DNA from: Bifidobacterium bombi DSM 19703
GTDB lineage: Bacteria > Actinomycetota > Actinomycetes > Actinomycetales > Bifidobacteriaceae
DNA length: 64,000 nucleotides
Assembly (NCBI RefSeq): GCF_000737845.1
Contig: NZ_ATLK01000001.1
Span: forward strand, 62,001 to 126,000
Reading direction: 5' to 3'
Shown here: positions 8,784-17,938 of the stretch, piece after piece
Layout of the letters: each line of letters opens with the position of its first letter
Numbering within the stretch: position 1 is the stretch's first letter
Translations under genes and position numbers: made by a program
The notes under the pieces: generated by a model
Database searches by the model: none
Told to the model about the DNA's origin: nothing
What the model saw: only the letters and a program-made list of their open reading frames with translations

Positions 8784-10206
8784 ACAACGAATGCGAACGC
8801 TTAGGCGCTCCGAGGATGAGGGTGATTCCATGGCTGAAACGGGTCACGCTCCGCAGTTGGGTCCGGTTGAAGAGCCGGACATGAGGTCATCTCAAAAAGG
8901 CGGCCATATGACGAATCGCAGGATGTTTTTCTCGATGCTGTTCGGGGCGGTGTTCCGGCGGCGTTCACGGGCGCTTATGGCGGTCATCGCTTCGGCCGTC
9001 GGCGCGGCCACACTGTTCTGCCTGGTTTCGGTGTGCATTATGGTTCCCAAGCAGATGGCACAGGACATGCGGTCGTATGGGGCAAACCTCATCGTCACGT
9101 CGGTGCATGCAGATGAAGATGGGGCTTCGCACCGTTCAAGCAACGCCATGCAGTCCGGCGGCCACGGTGCGCAAACCGAATCATCCGGCGCGGATCAATC
9201 CCCAAGTGAGCAGGCACAGGATTCGACTCGGCAACGGGAAGCCAAAGGAATCGATGCCGACCAGGTTCTGGCTGTGGGCAGGAAGGTACGCAGGGTCGCT
9301 CCTGCGCAATCCGCGTCATACCGTTATGAGACCATGCGCATCAATTCGACTCCATACACCATTGCCGGCATCGACCCCGCTCAGGTGCGTTCGCTGAATC
9401 GGCACTGGGAAGTGGAAGGCAAGTGGCCCACTGACGGCAATCTAATGATAGGCCAGAATCTCGCTCAAACGTTGGGTGCGCAGATCGGCACGGTCATCAC
9501 CATCACCTACAAGACCGGCGACGCGCCGAAGACCGGGGCCGGAACATGGAGCATGCCCAAGGAGAACAAGATTCAGTATCGCATCGGGGGCATAGTGTCC
9601 ACCGGCGGTAACGAAGACGACATCGTCTACGCCACGGCCGCAGACGTCGATCAGCTGACTGGAGTACGACGCGGGGCTGACGTGGTCGAGTTCTCTTCGC
9701 AGGCCACAGGCGATTCATTGGCGGCTTTGACGGAGGCGGTCAACCGGGATGCGGGTTTGGATCTCAAGGCACAGCAGGTCACTCAGATCACCTCGGCAGA
9801 CACCCGCATCACGACCATGCTTCGTACGCTCTTCTGGATCGTATCATTGGTGGTGTTGGCGTTGATGTTGGTCGGTGTCGGAACCACCATTTCGTCCATT
9901 GTGTCCCAGCGACGCAATGAAATCGGTCTGCGCAAGGCATTGGGTGCCTCTTCAAGGAGCATAGGGGTCGAGTTTTTTGCTGAATCGGCCTTGTATGGAT
10001 TGTTCGGAGGATTCTTAGGCACTGCCATAGGCTATGGTTTCGCCCGCTGGCTGAGCGTGTCCGTGTTTGACCATGCCATTGGTTTCAGCTGGCCGCTCGG
10101 CATCGGATCGGTTGCGTTCACGATGATGGTGGCGGTGCTCGCATCCATTCCGCCGGTGGGCAGGGCAACGAGAATCGAACCGGCAGTCGTATTGAGCGAG
10201 GAGTAA
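8773..10206 (+). CDS. FtsX/MacB-type ABC permease (iron operon, subunit 2)
   Basis: Second permease of the pair, 477 residues from the ATG at 8773, which has GGAGG seven bases upstream and overlaps the previous gene by 11 bases. The first 45 residues are polar and poorly conserved in character; a later ATG at 8908 (MTNRRMFFSML) would give the usual family start directly before the first membrane segment, so the true start is uncertain. A large extracytoplasmic domain with a low-complexity Ser/Gln/Ala insert follows, then the FtsX core SQRRNEIGLRKALGASSRSIGVEFFAE-like motif and three membrane segments. It forms a heterodimer with the preceding gene product by inference. Confidence 0.87.
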   Translation: MAGKQRMRTLRRSEDEGDSMAETGHAPQLGPVEEPDMRSSQKGGHMTNRRMFFSMLFGAVFRRRSRALMAVIASAVGAATLFCLVSVCIMVPKQMAQDMRSYGANLIVTSVHADEDGASHRSSNAMQSGGHGAQTESSGADQSPSEQAQDSTRQREAKGIDADQVLAVGRKVRRVAPAQSASYRYETMRINSTPYTIAGIDPAQVRSLNRHWEVEGKWPTDGNLMIGQNLAQTLGAQIGTVITITYKTGDAPKTGAGTWSMPKENKIQYRIGGIVSTGGNEDDIVYATAADVDQLTGVRRGADVVEFSSQATGDSLAALTEAVNRDAGLDLKAQQVTQITSADTRITTMLRTLFWIVSLVVLALMLVGVGTTISSIVSQRRNEIGLRKALGASSRSIGVEFFAESALYGLFGGFLGTAIGYGFARWLSVSVFDHAIGFSWPLGIGSVAFTMMVAVLASIPPVGRATRIEPAVVLSEE

Positions 10207-10357
10207 GGCGATGGGCAAAACCAGGAACGGGCAAGGCATCTCAATCAGTGCGCCAAAACGTGGACGCGATCTGGATGCGGGCGGATATGCGGGCTCAATG
10301 GGTTCTCGCAATGGCGACGATGAGCGTTTTCAGTACCAAAACCGTAAGGAGCGACCG

Positions 10358-11152
10358 ATGCTGTTGGAACTTGATCATATTTCCAAGATTTACGGCGATC
10401 TGCATGCCGTGGATGATCTCAGCCTGACGGTACCCGCTGGGCAATGGCTTGCCATAGTGGGTTCGTCCGGATCGGGGAAGACGACGCTGATGAACATCAT
10501 CGGCTGTATGGATTCGCCCTCCAGGGGTTCCGTTTCGCTCGAAGGGCGTTGTCTGGAAGACCTCAATGCGGCGCAACTGGCCGACGTTCGCAAGAACGTG
10601 GTTGGCTTGGTGTTCCAAAAGTTCTATCTCGTTCCCCATCTGACAGCCGTGGAGAACGTCATGGTGGCGCAATACTACCATTCCGTGGTCGATGAGCAAG
10701 AGGCCTTGGAAGCGCTCAAGCATGTTGGCCTTGCCGACCGAGCCAAGCACCTGCCGAGTGAACTCTCCGGCGGCGAACAGCAACGGGTGTGTATAGCAAG
10801 GGCTCTGATCAATCACCCGAAGCTGATTCTGGCGGATGAGCCGACCGGCAATCTTGATGAAAAGAACGAAAAGATCGTGCTTGAACTTCTTCGTGAACTG
10901 CACGAGCAGGGTACCACCATCGTGGTGGTAACCCATGACGCCTTGGTCGCCTCATGCGCGCAGAGGGAGATCATGCTCAACCACGGTGTCCTCGTAGGTG
11001 AGAAATGGAACGATGAGGCGGCACGCATGAAATATGAGGCCGCCTGTGGGAAGCCGGCCTTCACTGGTGCGGATGCGGAAGGCGCTCAGATGGAGGGCGA
11101 CGCTCCGGTTACCTTCGTCGACCCGACGAAGCGAGCGAAAACCGGGGCGTGA
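10358..11152 (+). CDS. ABC transporter ATP-binding protein of the iron operon
   Basis: ATPase of the LolD/MacB class that powers the two FtsX-type permeases upstream. From the ATG at 10358 it is 264 residues. Motifs: Walker A GSSGSGKTT, Q-loop VFQKFYLVP, signature LSGGEQQR, Walker B LILADEPTG followed by N-L-D, and the switch histidine in VVVTHD. The start at 10358 is chosen because AAGGAG lies eight bases before it and the family begins MLLELDHISKIYG. An in-frame ATG at 10211 would add 49 residues of non-homologous, Gly/Arg-rich sequence. A 40-residue extra C-terminal tail is unusual. It closes the operon. Confidence 0.92.
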   Translation: MLLELDHISKIYGDLHAVDDLSLTVPAGQWLAIVGSSGSGKTTLMNIIGCMDSPSRGSVSLEGRCLEDLNAAQLADVRKNVVGLVFQKFYLVPHLTAVENVMVAQYYHSVVDEQEALEALKHVGLADRAKHLPSELSGGEQQRVCIARALINHPKLILADEPTGNLDEKNEKIVLELLRELHEQGTTIVVVTHDALVASCAQREIMLNHGVLVGEKWNDEAARMKYEAACGKPAFTGADAEGAQMEGDAPVTFVDPTKRAKTGA

Positions 11153-11681
11153 AACGCGTTTGGTAGGCGTTGTAAAGGGTACCACAATATTACGAGAGAT
11201 AAGGAACCTGTCAATAGATGTTAATGTTTGGAAAATTTGTAAGCTTGACTCAGCTGTTGCTATTATCTCTTGTCTCTCTAAAAACGGGTGAAATCACTTA
11301 TCCGTGAGGGTATCATGGAATGGGTCGTGTTTAATGGTTGAATTTCATCTAAACTGAGTTTCGATGCAACACCCTGAATAGCGCATCTGCAAGCCAAACG
11401 TCCCTTTTCATTAATTATGAGATTGTGCATCGCCGATATTTAAGCATTCGCGGCATATGTGTGGTCATCTGCAATGATTATTAGACGGTGTGTTGCATGT
11501 AATTGCTGGATTCTCATTGTGTTACCTATATGAAGTTGCAATATCGCTGACAACCAATTATTATTAATGGTAACCAGTACAAGGTTGTATTAAATATTCG
11601 AGAAATGATGTAATTAAGGTAATTATTTCATTCCTCAATAAGGACAACGTTGTATTAAATATAGTTTCTAAGGAGAGGTAG
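11153..11681 (+). other. AT-rich control region before the arabinoside cluster
   Basis: Non-coding stretch of 529 bases with much lower GC than the flanking genes. It carries two copies of a 19-mer described separately and an AT-rich area suited to promoters. No ORF in it has a credible start or composition. The iron operon ends at its left edge without an obvious strong terminator. Confidence 0.6.
11579..11662 (+). promoter_or_regulatory. duplicated palindromic operator before the GH51 gene
   Basis: ACAAsGTTGTATTAAATAT occurs at 11579-11597 (s = G) and 11644-11662 (s = C), 65 bases apart, with only one base different. The core ACAACGTTGT of the second copy is a perfect palindrome, as expected for a LacI-type dimer. 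The second copy ends about 10 bases before the ribosome site of the GH51 gene, so binding there would block transcription. The LacI-family regulator at 16898 is the natural candidate to bind it. Confidence 0.6.
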
Positions 11682-13217
11682 ATGTCCGCCAAGAAAGATG
11701 GGAACCAAAAACAGGCGACGCTGTTCGCTGACGATAATTTCCGAGTTGGGAAAGTGCCAGATAGACTTTTTGGATCATTGGTCGAGCATCTAGGACGTTG
11801 TGTTTATACGGGTATATATGAGCCAGGTCATCCCAAAGCGGATGAACATGGTTTTCGAAAAGACGTTTTACAACTCGTCCGTGAGCTTGGGGTGACCACA
11901 ATCAGATATCCAGGTGGTAATTTCGTTTCTGGCTATAGGTGGGAAGATGGGGTCGGGCCACAAGGCGAGAGGCCGCATAGGCTGGACAGTGCCTGGCATT
12001 CGAAGGAAACGAATAAGTTTGGTTTACATGAGATGAGTGCATGGCTTGAAGAAGCTGGCGGAAATGAACTTATGGAGGCGGTTAATCTCGGTACACGAGG
12101 CCTTCAGGAGGCATTGGATTTATTGGAGTACTCCAATGTACCGGATGGCACTCGATTATCAGACCAACGAATTCGAAATGGTCATCGGGAGCCGTTTAAC
12201 ATTAAAATGTGGTGCCTTGGTAATGAGATGGACGGACCTTGGCAAATGGGTCATATCGATGCCCTATCGTATGGGAGGCTTGCGGCTAAAACTGCAGCTG
12301 GAATGCGACAAATTGATCCATCTATAGAGTTGGTGGTATGTGGGTCTTCAACTCATGATATGCCAACGTTCGGTGAGTGGGAACAAACAGTTCTAGATCA
12401 GACGTACGATCTTATTGATTTTGTTTCGTGTCACGCCTATTTCAAACCAGTAAATGGCGATATTCAAAGTTTCTTGGCTTCAGGCGTGGATATGGATAGG
12501 TTCATCAATGATGTTTACTCGATCATTGCTTCTACTAAAGCGAAACGGCATAGCAAGCATGATGTATTCCTCTCATTTGATGAGTGGAATGTCTGGTACG
12601 AAGCCAACGAACCTGCACATAACCCTGCTGGAATTGATAATTGGCCGGTTGCACCGCGTTTACTAGAACAGTTGTACAGTGCTGCGGATGCGGTAGTTGT
12701 CGGTGATTTGCTCATTTCTTTGCTTAAAAACGTGAATCATGTGCATGCGGCTAGTTTGGCCCAGCTTGTTAATGTCATAGCTCCAATCGTCACGGAACCG
12801 GGAGGTGCAGCTTGGCGACAGACTATTTTTTATCCTTTTTCCCAAGTGGCTTCAACGGTGAAAAAGGGTGTTGTTCTGCTTCCTTGCCTTGATTCTTCGG
12901 AAATGAATACCGACCTTTATGGTTCTGTCGATATTGTCAATGCAGTAGCGGTTGTGTGTCATGATGGTTCACTGATTATATTCGCAGTCAACCGTTCCAT
13001 CAATGACCCTATTAAGTTTTCAGTGAATCTTCCTAGTGCCATGCACTTGAATGCAGTTTATGCTCAAACGTTGCATGAAGATGATATCTCAGCAAAAAAT
13101 ACTTTGCATGACCCGAACCGTGTCGTTCCTCATGAGAATTCCAGTGTCGTCATTGATTCTCAAGGTTTCAACATTTGTTTGCCACCAGTGTCTTGGAGCA
13201 TAGTCCATGTGTACTGA
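11682..13217 (+). CDS. GH51 alpha-L-arabinofuranosidase
   Basis: Intracellular enzyme removing terminal alpha-L-arabinofuranose from arabinan or arabinoxylan oligosaccharides, 511 residues, the family's usual length. No signal peptide is present. GH51 hallmarks: FGSLVEHLGRCVYTGIYEP near the N-terminus, YPGGNFVSGYRWEDGVGP, the acid/base Glu in WCLGNEMDGPWQ (E182), and the nucleophile Glu in FDEWNVWY (E301). The C-terminal part is a beta domain. ATG at 11682 follows GGAGAGG. It heads a cluster with a binding lipoprotein, two sugar permeases and a LacI regulator, which implies the imported substrate is an arabinose-containing oligosaccharide. Confidence 0.95.
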   Translation: MSAKKDGNQKQATLFADDNFRVGKVPDRLFGSLVEHLGRCVYTGIYEPGHPKADEHGFRKDVLQLVRELGVTTIRYPGGNFVSGYRWEDGVGPQGERPHRLDSAWHSKETNKFGLHEMSAWLEEAGGNELMEAVNLGTRGLQEALDLLEYSNVPDGTRLSDQRIRNGHREPFNIKMWCLGNEMDGPWQMGHIDALSYGRLAAKTAAGMRQIDPSIELVVCGSSTHDMPTFGEWEQTVLDQTYDLIDFVSCHAYFKPVNGDIQSFLASGVDMDRFINDVYSIIASTKAKRHSKHDVFLSFDEWNVWYEANEPAHNPAGIDNWPVAPRLLEQLYSAADAVVVGDLLISLLKNVNHVHAASLAQLVNVIAPIVTEPGGAAWRQTIFYPFSQVASTVKKGVVLLPCLDSSEMNTDLYGSVDIVNAVAVVCHDGSLIIFAVNRSINDPIKFSVNLPSAMHLNAVYAQTLHEDDISAKNTLHDPNRVVPHENSSVVIDSQGFNICLPPVSWSIVHVY

Positions 13218-13271
13218 GGACAAACAGTCGATGATTGATACGCCAGTGTTGGCGACAAGAAAAGGAGAAAA

Positions 13272-14666
13272 ATGAAAAAGCTATCGAAATTGCTGACCGT
13301 CTTGGTTTCAGCGACTATGGTGATGGGTGTCAGTGGTTGTGGACAACCTGGGGCTCCATCTGGCGGTTCCTCTGGTTCCGCTGCAGTGCATACAGATACC
13401 AAAGCTAACGATGATGCGAAATGCCGTAACACGGTGAAGTATCCGAAGGCCGAAAAAGTTACGTTATGGTCATGGTATCCTCAGGTTGGAAAACTCATTG
13501 ACCATTTCAACGAAAGTCACAAAGACGTCCAGGTGTGTTGGACCAGTGGAGATCAGTCAGCCAAGGCCTATTCACGTTTCAATACAGCGATCAAGGCGAA
13601 ATCAGGAGCAGCGGATATTGTCCAACTTGAATACGCGGTGATGCCGCAGTTCGCTTCCGGCGTTGAGAAGCATTTGGTGGATCTGACTCAATTCGGAGCG
13701 AATAAGATCAAGAATGATTACACACCTGGATCATGGAAAGATGTTCAATTGGGTGGCGACAAAGGCGTTTATGGTGTTCCCGTAGACGTTGGTCCTGTTG
13801 TGATGTATTATCGAAAAGATATTTTCGATAAGTATGGAGTTAATGTCCCTACAACTTGGGCGGAATATGAACAAGCTGGACGCGAATTGAAAGCAAAAGG
13901 TTATCAAGGCCATATCGGAAATTGGCAACCGAACGGAACCTTATTTAATTATGCATATTATGCACAAAAAGGTGCACAAGTATTCAAGTACTCGGCCAAT
14001 GATCCAGAAAAGGTTGGGATTAATTTTAATTCGTCTGAAGTTAAGGATGTGGTTTCCTTCTGGCAAAAACTCGCTAAGGATGACATCGTATCTACAGATG
14101 ACACCGACACAGCCGAATGGAATAAGAAAAACGTGGATGGTTCTTATGCCACTATCATCCACGCTTCTTGGATGGTTGGCTACCTTAGTGGCCTTTCCGG
14201 TGTCCAAGATGGTTCGCATTGGCAAGTAGCCAAGGCTCCGGTCTGGAAAGAAGGAGATCCAGCCATTAATTGCGGTGGTTCTGCGCTAGCTGTGACTGAT
14301 CAGGCCAAAGACACCAAGTTGGCAGCGAAGGTCGCCATGGACTTCTTTGCTGATGATGGAGCTCAGCAAATCGCTGTGAATGATTCTGGATTGTATCCGA
14401 CATGGAAGAAAAAGCTCAACGATCCTGAATTCATGAATCGCCGAGAGAAATTCTTCGATGATCAGAAAATAAATGAGATTGTGGCTCCGGTGGCTAAGGC
14501 ATATACAGGTTATCAGTTCGTTCCATTCCAAACATATGCAAACGACGAACAGACCAAGACATTGTCTGCGATTTTGCGTGATGGTAAGGATGTTGGCGGG
14601 GAACTCGATGCTCTCCAAAAAACACTGACCGATTATGCCAAGCAACAAGGTTTTACCACCGAATGA
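13272..14666 (+). CDS. sugar ABC transporter substrate-binding lipoprotein
   Basis: Extracellular solute-binding protein family 1, 464 residues, tethered by lipid. The signal is MKKLSKLLTVLV... with lipobox VSGC (Cys about 23) followed by a Gly/Ser/Pro linker. The mature domain has the family features VTLWSWYPQVGKLIDHFNESHKDVQV, GAADIVQLEYAVMPQFASG, YGVPVDVGPVVMYYRKDIFDKYGV and a C-terminal GGSALAVTDQAKDTKLAAKVAMDFF. RBS AAGGAG precedes the ATG at 13272. It lies 54 bases after the GH51 gene and before two permeases, so it should supply oligosaccharide to that importer. No ATPase is encoded nearby; a shared MsiK-type ATPase elsewhere is likely. Confidence 0.93.
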   Translation: MKKLSKLLTVLVSATMVMGVSGCGQPGAPSGGSSGSAAVHTDTKANDDAKCRNTVKYPKAEKVTLWSWYPQVGKLIDHFNESHKDVQVCWTSGDQSAKAYSRFNTAIKAKSGAADIVQLEYAVMPQFASGVEKHLVDLTQFGANKIKNDYTPGSWKDVQLGGDKGVYGVPVDVGPVVMYYRKDIFDKYGVNVPTTWAEYEQAGRELKAKGYQGHIGNWQPNGTLFNYAYYAQKGAQVFKYSANDPEKVGINFNSSEVKDVVSFWQKLAKDDIVSTDDTDTAEWNKKNVDGSYATIIHASWMVGYLSGLSGVQDGSHWQVAKAPVWKEGDPAINCGGSALAVTDQAKDTKLAAKVAMDFFADDGAQQIAVNDSGLYPTWKKKLNDPEFMNRREKFFDDQKINEIVAPVAKAYTGYQFVPFQTYANDEQTKTLSAILRDGKDVGGELDALQKTLTDYAKQQGFTTE

Positions 14667-14686
14667 CAATTCAGTTGGATTGATTA

Positions 14687-14725
14687 CAGTCGTTTCAAGT
14701 GTTGGTTTATAACCTGAAACGACTG
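14687..14725 (+). terminator. intercistronic stem-loop between binding protein and permeases
   Basis: CAGTCGTTTCA at 14687-14697 pairs perfectly with TGAAACGACTG at 14715-14725, and an inner GGTT/AACC stem extends the fold. There is no T-run after it. Such hairpins between a binding-protein gene and its permease genes usually stabilise the upstream mRNA and lower downstream expression. Confidence 0.75.
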
Positions 14726-14766
14726 CAATTATCCTTCCATTTGCGATTCTTTTGTAAGGAAATAAA

Positions 14767-15697
14767 ATGGCTGAAACAAACATAACAGATTTTGCTCATT
14801 CTCACAGTCAAAAAAGCGCACGAAAAAAAAGAAAATCGTTGGGGCTGGTTCTTCACTGCTCCATTTGGTGTCTTTTTTATCCTGTTTCTCGTAGTGCCTT
14901 TGGTCTATGCGTTTTATGTATCACTATTTACGTACACACAAGTCCGTGGTAGTGTTTTTACAGGTTTGGTGAATTATAAACGTGCATTCACAGATCCTAT
15001 CTTTCTTTCAGGAATGGGACGCGTTGTCTTATATACAGTTGTAATGGTTCCGATTCAGTTAGGTCTTGCTTTGATTCTGGCGTTGGTTTTGGATTCAATA
15101 AAGACAAAATTCGGTTCTGTTTCCCGGGTTTTATATTTCTTGCCTTATGCAATCCCCGTTGTTATCGGTGCATTGATGTGGGGATTTCTGTATTCTAAGG
15201 ATATGGGGCCTTTTACTGCTTTCTTCCATCTTTTTGGATTACAGGCTCCAGACTTCTTAAGTAAGAAAAGCATCTTTGGATCATTGGTGAATATGGTAAC
15301 GTGGCAATGGACTGGTTACTATATGGTAATCCTGTATTCAGCATTGCAGTCCATACCCAGTGAACTTTATGAATCAGCTCGCATCGATGGCGCTTCCGAA
15401 ATGGAAATAGCGCTGAAAATCAAGACGCCGATGATCTCCAGTTCCTTGGTTATGGTTACAATTTTTTCATTGATTGGCACGCTGCAGTTCTACACGGAAC
15501 CTATGGTCTTAAGAAACAATGCGAATTCAGCCATTGTGCCAGAATATACGCCTAATATGTATGCACAGGCTCTGGCCTTCAACTATAACCAAATCAATTA
15601 TTCGGCAACGATTTCATTCGCTCTAGGACTCCTGGTTGTCATCTTCAGCGTCTTCTTCATGAAAGCGACCAAAAAACAGTCCGGTTTGGAGGATTGA
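14767..15697 (+). CDS. sugar ABC permease (MalF-type) with frameshift in an A8 tract
   Basis: First membrane subunit of the arabinoside importer. The best start is the ATG at 14767, with AAGGAAATAAA before it, giving MAETNITDFAHSHSQKSARK, a typical polar N-terminus. At the run of eight A (14823-14830) this frame leaves the conserved sequence; the WGWFFTAPFGVFFILFL membrane region continues in the +1 frame to 15697. With seven A the two parts would fuse into about 309 residues. The remaining protein has six membrane segments and the EAA loop (ELYESARIDGASEMEIALKIKTPMI). A TTG at 14792 could start the downstream frame but lacks a ribosome site. Slippage or a sequence error are both possible. 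Confidence 0.85.
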
Positions 15698-15698
15698 G

Positions 15699-16586
15699 AT
15701 GTCACAAACTCAGCAAATCACACATCAACGTATTAATAGTGGGCATCGTGTAGGTTCCAAGGTCTTCATGCTCATATGCATAGTCTATTTCTGTTTGCCG
15801 GTATGGTGGCTTATCGTGGCGGCTACGAAATCGAACTCCGGTCTGTTCTTGGGTACCGGTGGACCCATGTGGTTCGATAAGCACTTTGCCTTCTTCGACA
15901 ATGTAATACAATTGACTGCTTATGAGGGCGGCATATTCTGGCGTTGGCTTGGAAATTCGTTGTTCTATGCTTTAGTAGGCGGTGTGGGTGCTACAGTCAT
16001 CTCCGTGATGGCAGGGTATGGATTCGCCAAGTATCGCTTCAAAGGACGTAAAGCGTATTTCAATGTGGTTTTGGGAGCTTTGATGATTCCTAGTACTGCC
16101 TTGGTCATTCCGATGTTCATCATCATGTCGCAGATAGGAATGAATGATACTGTATGGGCAGTGCTCTTGCCTGCTATGCTGTCGCCATTTGGTACCTATC
16201 TTATGCGCGTCTACTGTCAAGACTCCTTGCCAGACGAGATGATTGAAGCCGCAAGGGTAGATGGCGCTGGTGAGCTACGTACCTTTATGCAGGTGTCATT
16301 ACCGATTATGACTCCCGCTATCACTACAGTATTTCTGTTATCAGTCGTGAATTGTTGGAATAACTACTTCTTGCCCCAAGTTGTATTGGCGGATACCAAA
16401 CTGTTCCCAATCACGGTAGGGCTCACTCAGTGGCAGGCAAAATCTAATGCCGGTGCAGGATCTGAGCAAGTATGGAATCTGATTACTTCCGGAGCCTTCA
16501 TTTCTGTCATACCTCTTGTTCTCGCCTTTATTTTCTTGCAACGTTATTGGGTCGGGGGGTTGACAGCAGGATCAGTAAAAGCATAA
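15699..16586 (+). CDS. sugar ABC permease (MalG-type)
   Basis: Second membrane subunit of the importer, 295 residues with six membrane segments. The EAA loop is clear: LPDEMIEAARVDGAGELRTFMQVSLPIMTPA. The ATG at 15699 lies one base after the preceding stop and has GGAGG eight bases upstream, so the two permeases are coupled. The C-terminus (FIFLQRYWVGGLTAGSVKA) is the usual MalG-class ending that contacts the ATPase. It pairs with the MalF-type gene upstream and, by context, imports arabinose-containing oligosaccharides. Confidence 0.93.
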   Translation: MSQTQQITHQRINSGHRVGSKVFMLICIVYFCLPVWWLIVAATKSNSGLFLGTGGPMWFDKHFAFFDNVIQLTAYEGGIFWRWLGNSLFYALVGGVGATVISVMAGYGFAKYRFKGRKAYFNVVLGALMIPSTALVIPMFIIMSQIGMNDTVWAVLLPAMLSPFGTYLMRVYCQDSLPDEMIEAARVDGAGELRTFMQVSLPIMTPAITTVFLLSVVNCWNNYFLPQVVLADTKLFPITVGLTQWQAKSNAGAGSEQVWNLITSGAFISVIPLVLAFIFLQRYWVGGLTAGSVKA

Positions 16587-16604
16587 AGCTTATTGGGCTT
16601 TAAA

Positions 16605-16640
16605 GGCGCTGGTCGCCAACGCGTGTTGGCAACCAGCGCC
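16605..16640 (+). terminator. terminator of the arabinoside operon
   Basis: GGCGCTGGT at 16605-16613 pairs with ACCAGCGCC at 16632-16640, with an inner GCCAAC/GTTGGC stem closing a short loop. It lies 19 bases after the permease stop. The T-run is weak, but position and stem strength fit a transcription end. The remaining 16641-16897 is an AT-rich promoter area for the LacI gene. Confidence 0.75.
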
Positions 16641-16897
16641 TTGATATATGAAAATCAGGAATGACGCGTTTCTGCCTGGTGCCCCTGTCGAATGCAGCTT
16701 TATAATGTACAAGTTTTTATTTGAAAAGAATTATGGATAAGTTCGGAATCGTCCGCTGCCTGGCCAATGAACAAGGTATAATCTTTCGTAAGCTGTGCGA
16801 ACTTTATTGCTAACCTTTTCACGCATCAAAATAAATGAAGCACGGCTTTCGATATTACGACAGGTAAGGTCATGGAAATGATGATTGCAGAGGTCAT

Positions 16898-17938
16898 GTG
16901 GTGCGCAATAGAGTAACGATCAAAGATGTCGCTAAAGAGGCAGGAGTTTCTATAAAAACCGTATCAAATGTGATAAATAATACCGGCAGTATGCGTCCGC
17001 AAACACGTAAACGTGTGGAAAGTGTGATGAAAAAATTCGGTTACACAATTAATGTTTCTGCGCGGAATTTGAAAACCGGGTCAAGTAAACTTATCGGGTT
17101 GGGCGTTTTTGATTTTTCACAACCTTTTGGATCTTATTTTTGCGATAAGGTAATTGAAGCCGCCCGTAATCTTGATTATGGGGTCATAGTAAGTACTTAT
17201 GGGGTCGGAGGTGATGGTGTATCGACGATTATCGATGAGACATATCGGGTTGGGGCAGATGGTTGGATTTTCTTTGTTGACGGTCCGTTAAGAAATGAAG
17301 GCGCCATCTTAGAACAACCTTATCCTGTAGTGATGGCAAGTGATTATGATTCATACGGTAAGGTAGACCATGTTACCATGCCTAACTTTAATTCCATGCA
17401 TGATGTGGTTGGTCGCTTAATTGATTCCGGGTCCAAAAATATCGCTGTGATTGGCTCGCCGTGTGAGACCTTTGATTACGACGCTATAATGAATGCAAAA
17501 GAAGGAACCCAAGAGTTGCGCTTGCAAGGATACCTCACGGCTTACGAAGATCGTGGTCTTGCGCCAGAGCCTTCTTTGTTTGTTCCTATGACGCATGGGT
17601 TAACCACCTTTGGAGGAGCTTCCGGAATGAAAAAGCTCTTGAATAGTGGGAGAGATTTTGATGCCGTGATTTGTTTGAACGATGCCGTTGCAATCGGGGC
17701 AATGCACGAAGTAACGAAGCATGGTATAAAGATTCCTGAAGAGATGCAGATAGTAGGATTTGATAATGTGCCGGAGGATAATTATTCGAATCCGAGTTTG
17801 ACTAGCATCGATCCTCATACTGAACTATACGCTCGACGAGCTGTGGAGATGCTAATAGAGAGGATTGAAGGTTATCATGGGCCGGTGCGATCTTTTGAAA
17901 GTATGTATACCCTCGTGAAACGTGGCTCAACTAAGTAA
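16898..17938 (+). CDS. LacI-family transcriptional regulator of the arabinoside cluster
   Basis: Cytosolic DNA-binding repressor, 346 residues. The N-terminal helix-turn-helix is textbook (VTIKDVAKEAGVSIKTVSNVINNTGSMRPQTRKRV), followed by the hinge and a periplasmic-binding-protein-like sensor domain (LIGLGVFDF, DGWIFFVDG, DAVICLNDAVAIGAMHEV, MQIVGFDNVPEDNYSNPSLTSIDPH). Start is GTG at 16898 or the next GTG at 16901; an AGAGG element precedes both. It follows the GH51/ABC genes and most likely controls them through the duplicated palindrome at 11579-11662. The ligand is presumably an arabinose-containing sugar. Confidence 0.92.
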   Translation: MVRNRVTIKDVAKEAGVSIKTVSNVINNTGSMRPQTRKRVESVMKKFGYTINVSARNLKTGSSKLIGLGVFDFSQPFGSYFCDKVIEAARNLDYGVIVSTYGVGGDGVSTIIDETYRVGADGWIFFVDGPLRNEGAILEQPYPVVMASDYDSYGKVDHVTMPNFNSMHDVVGRLIDSGSKNIAVIGSPCETFDYDAIMNAKEGTQELRLQGYLTAYEDRGLAPEPSLFVPMTHGLTTFGGASGMKKLLNSGRDFDAVICLNDAVAIGAMHEVTKHGIKIPEEMQIVGFDNVPEDNYSNPSLTSIDPHTELYARRAVEMLIERIEGYHGPVRSFESMYTLVKRGSTK

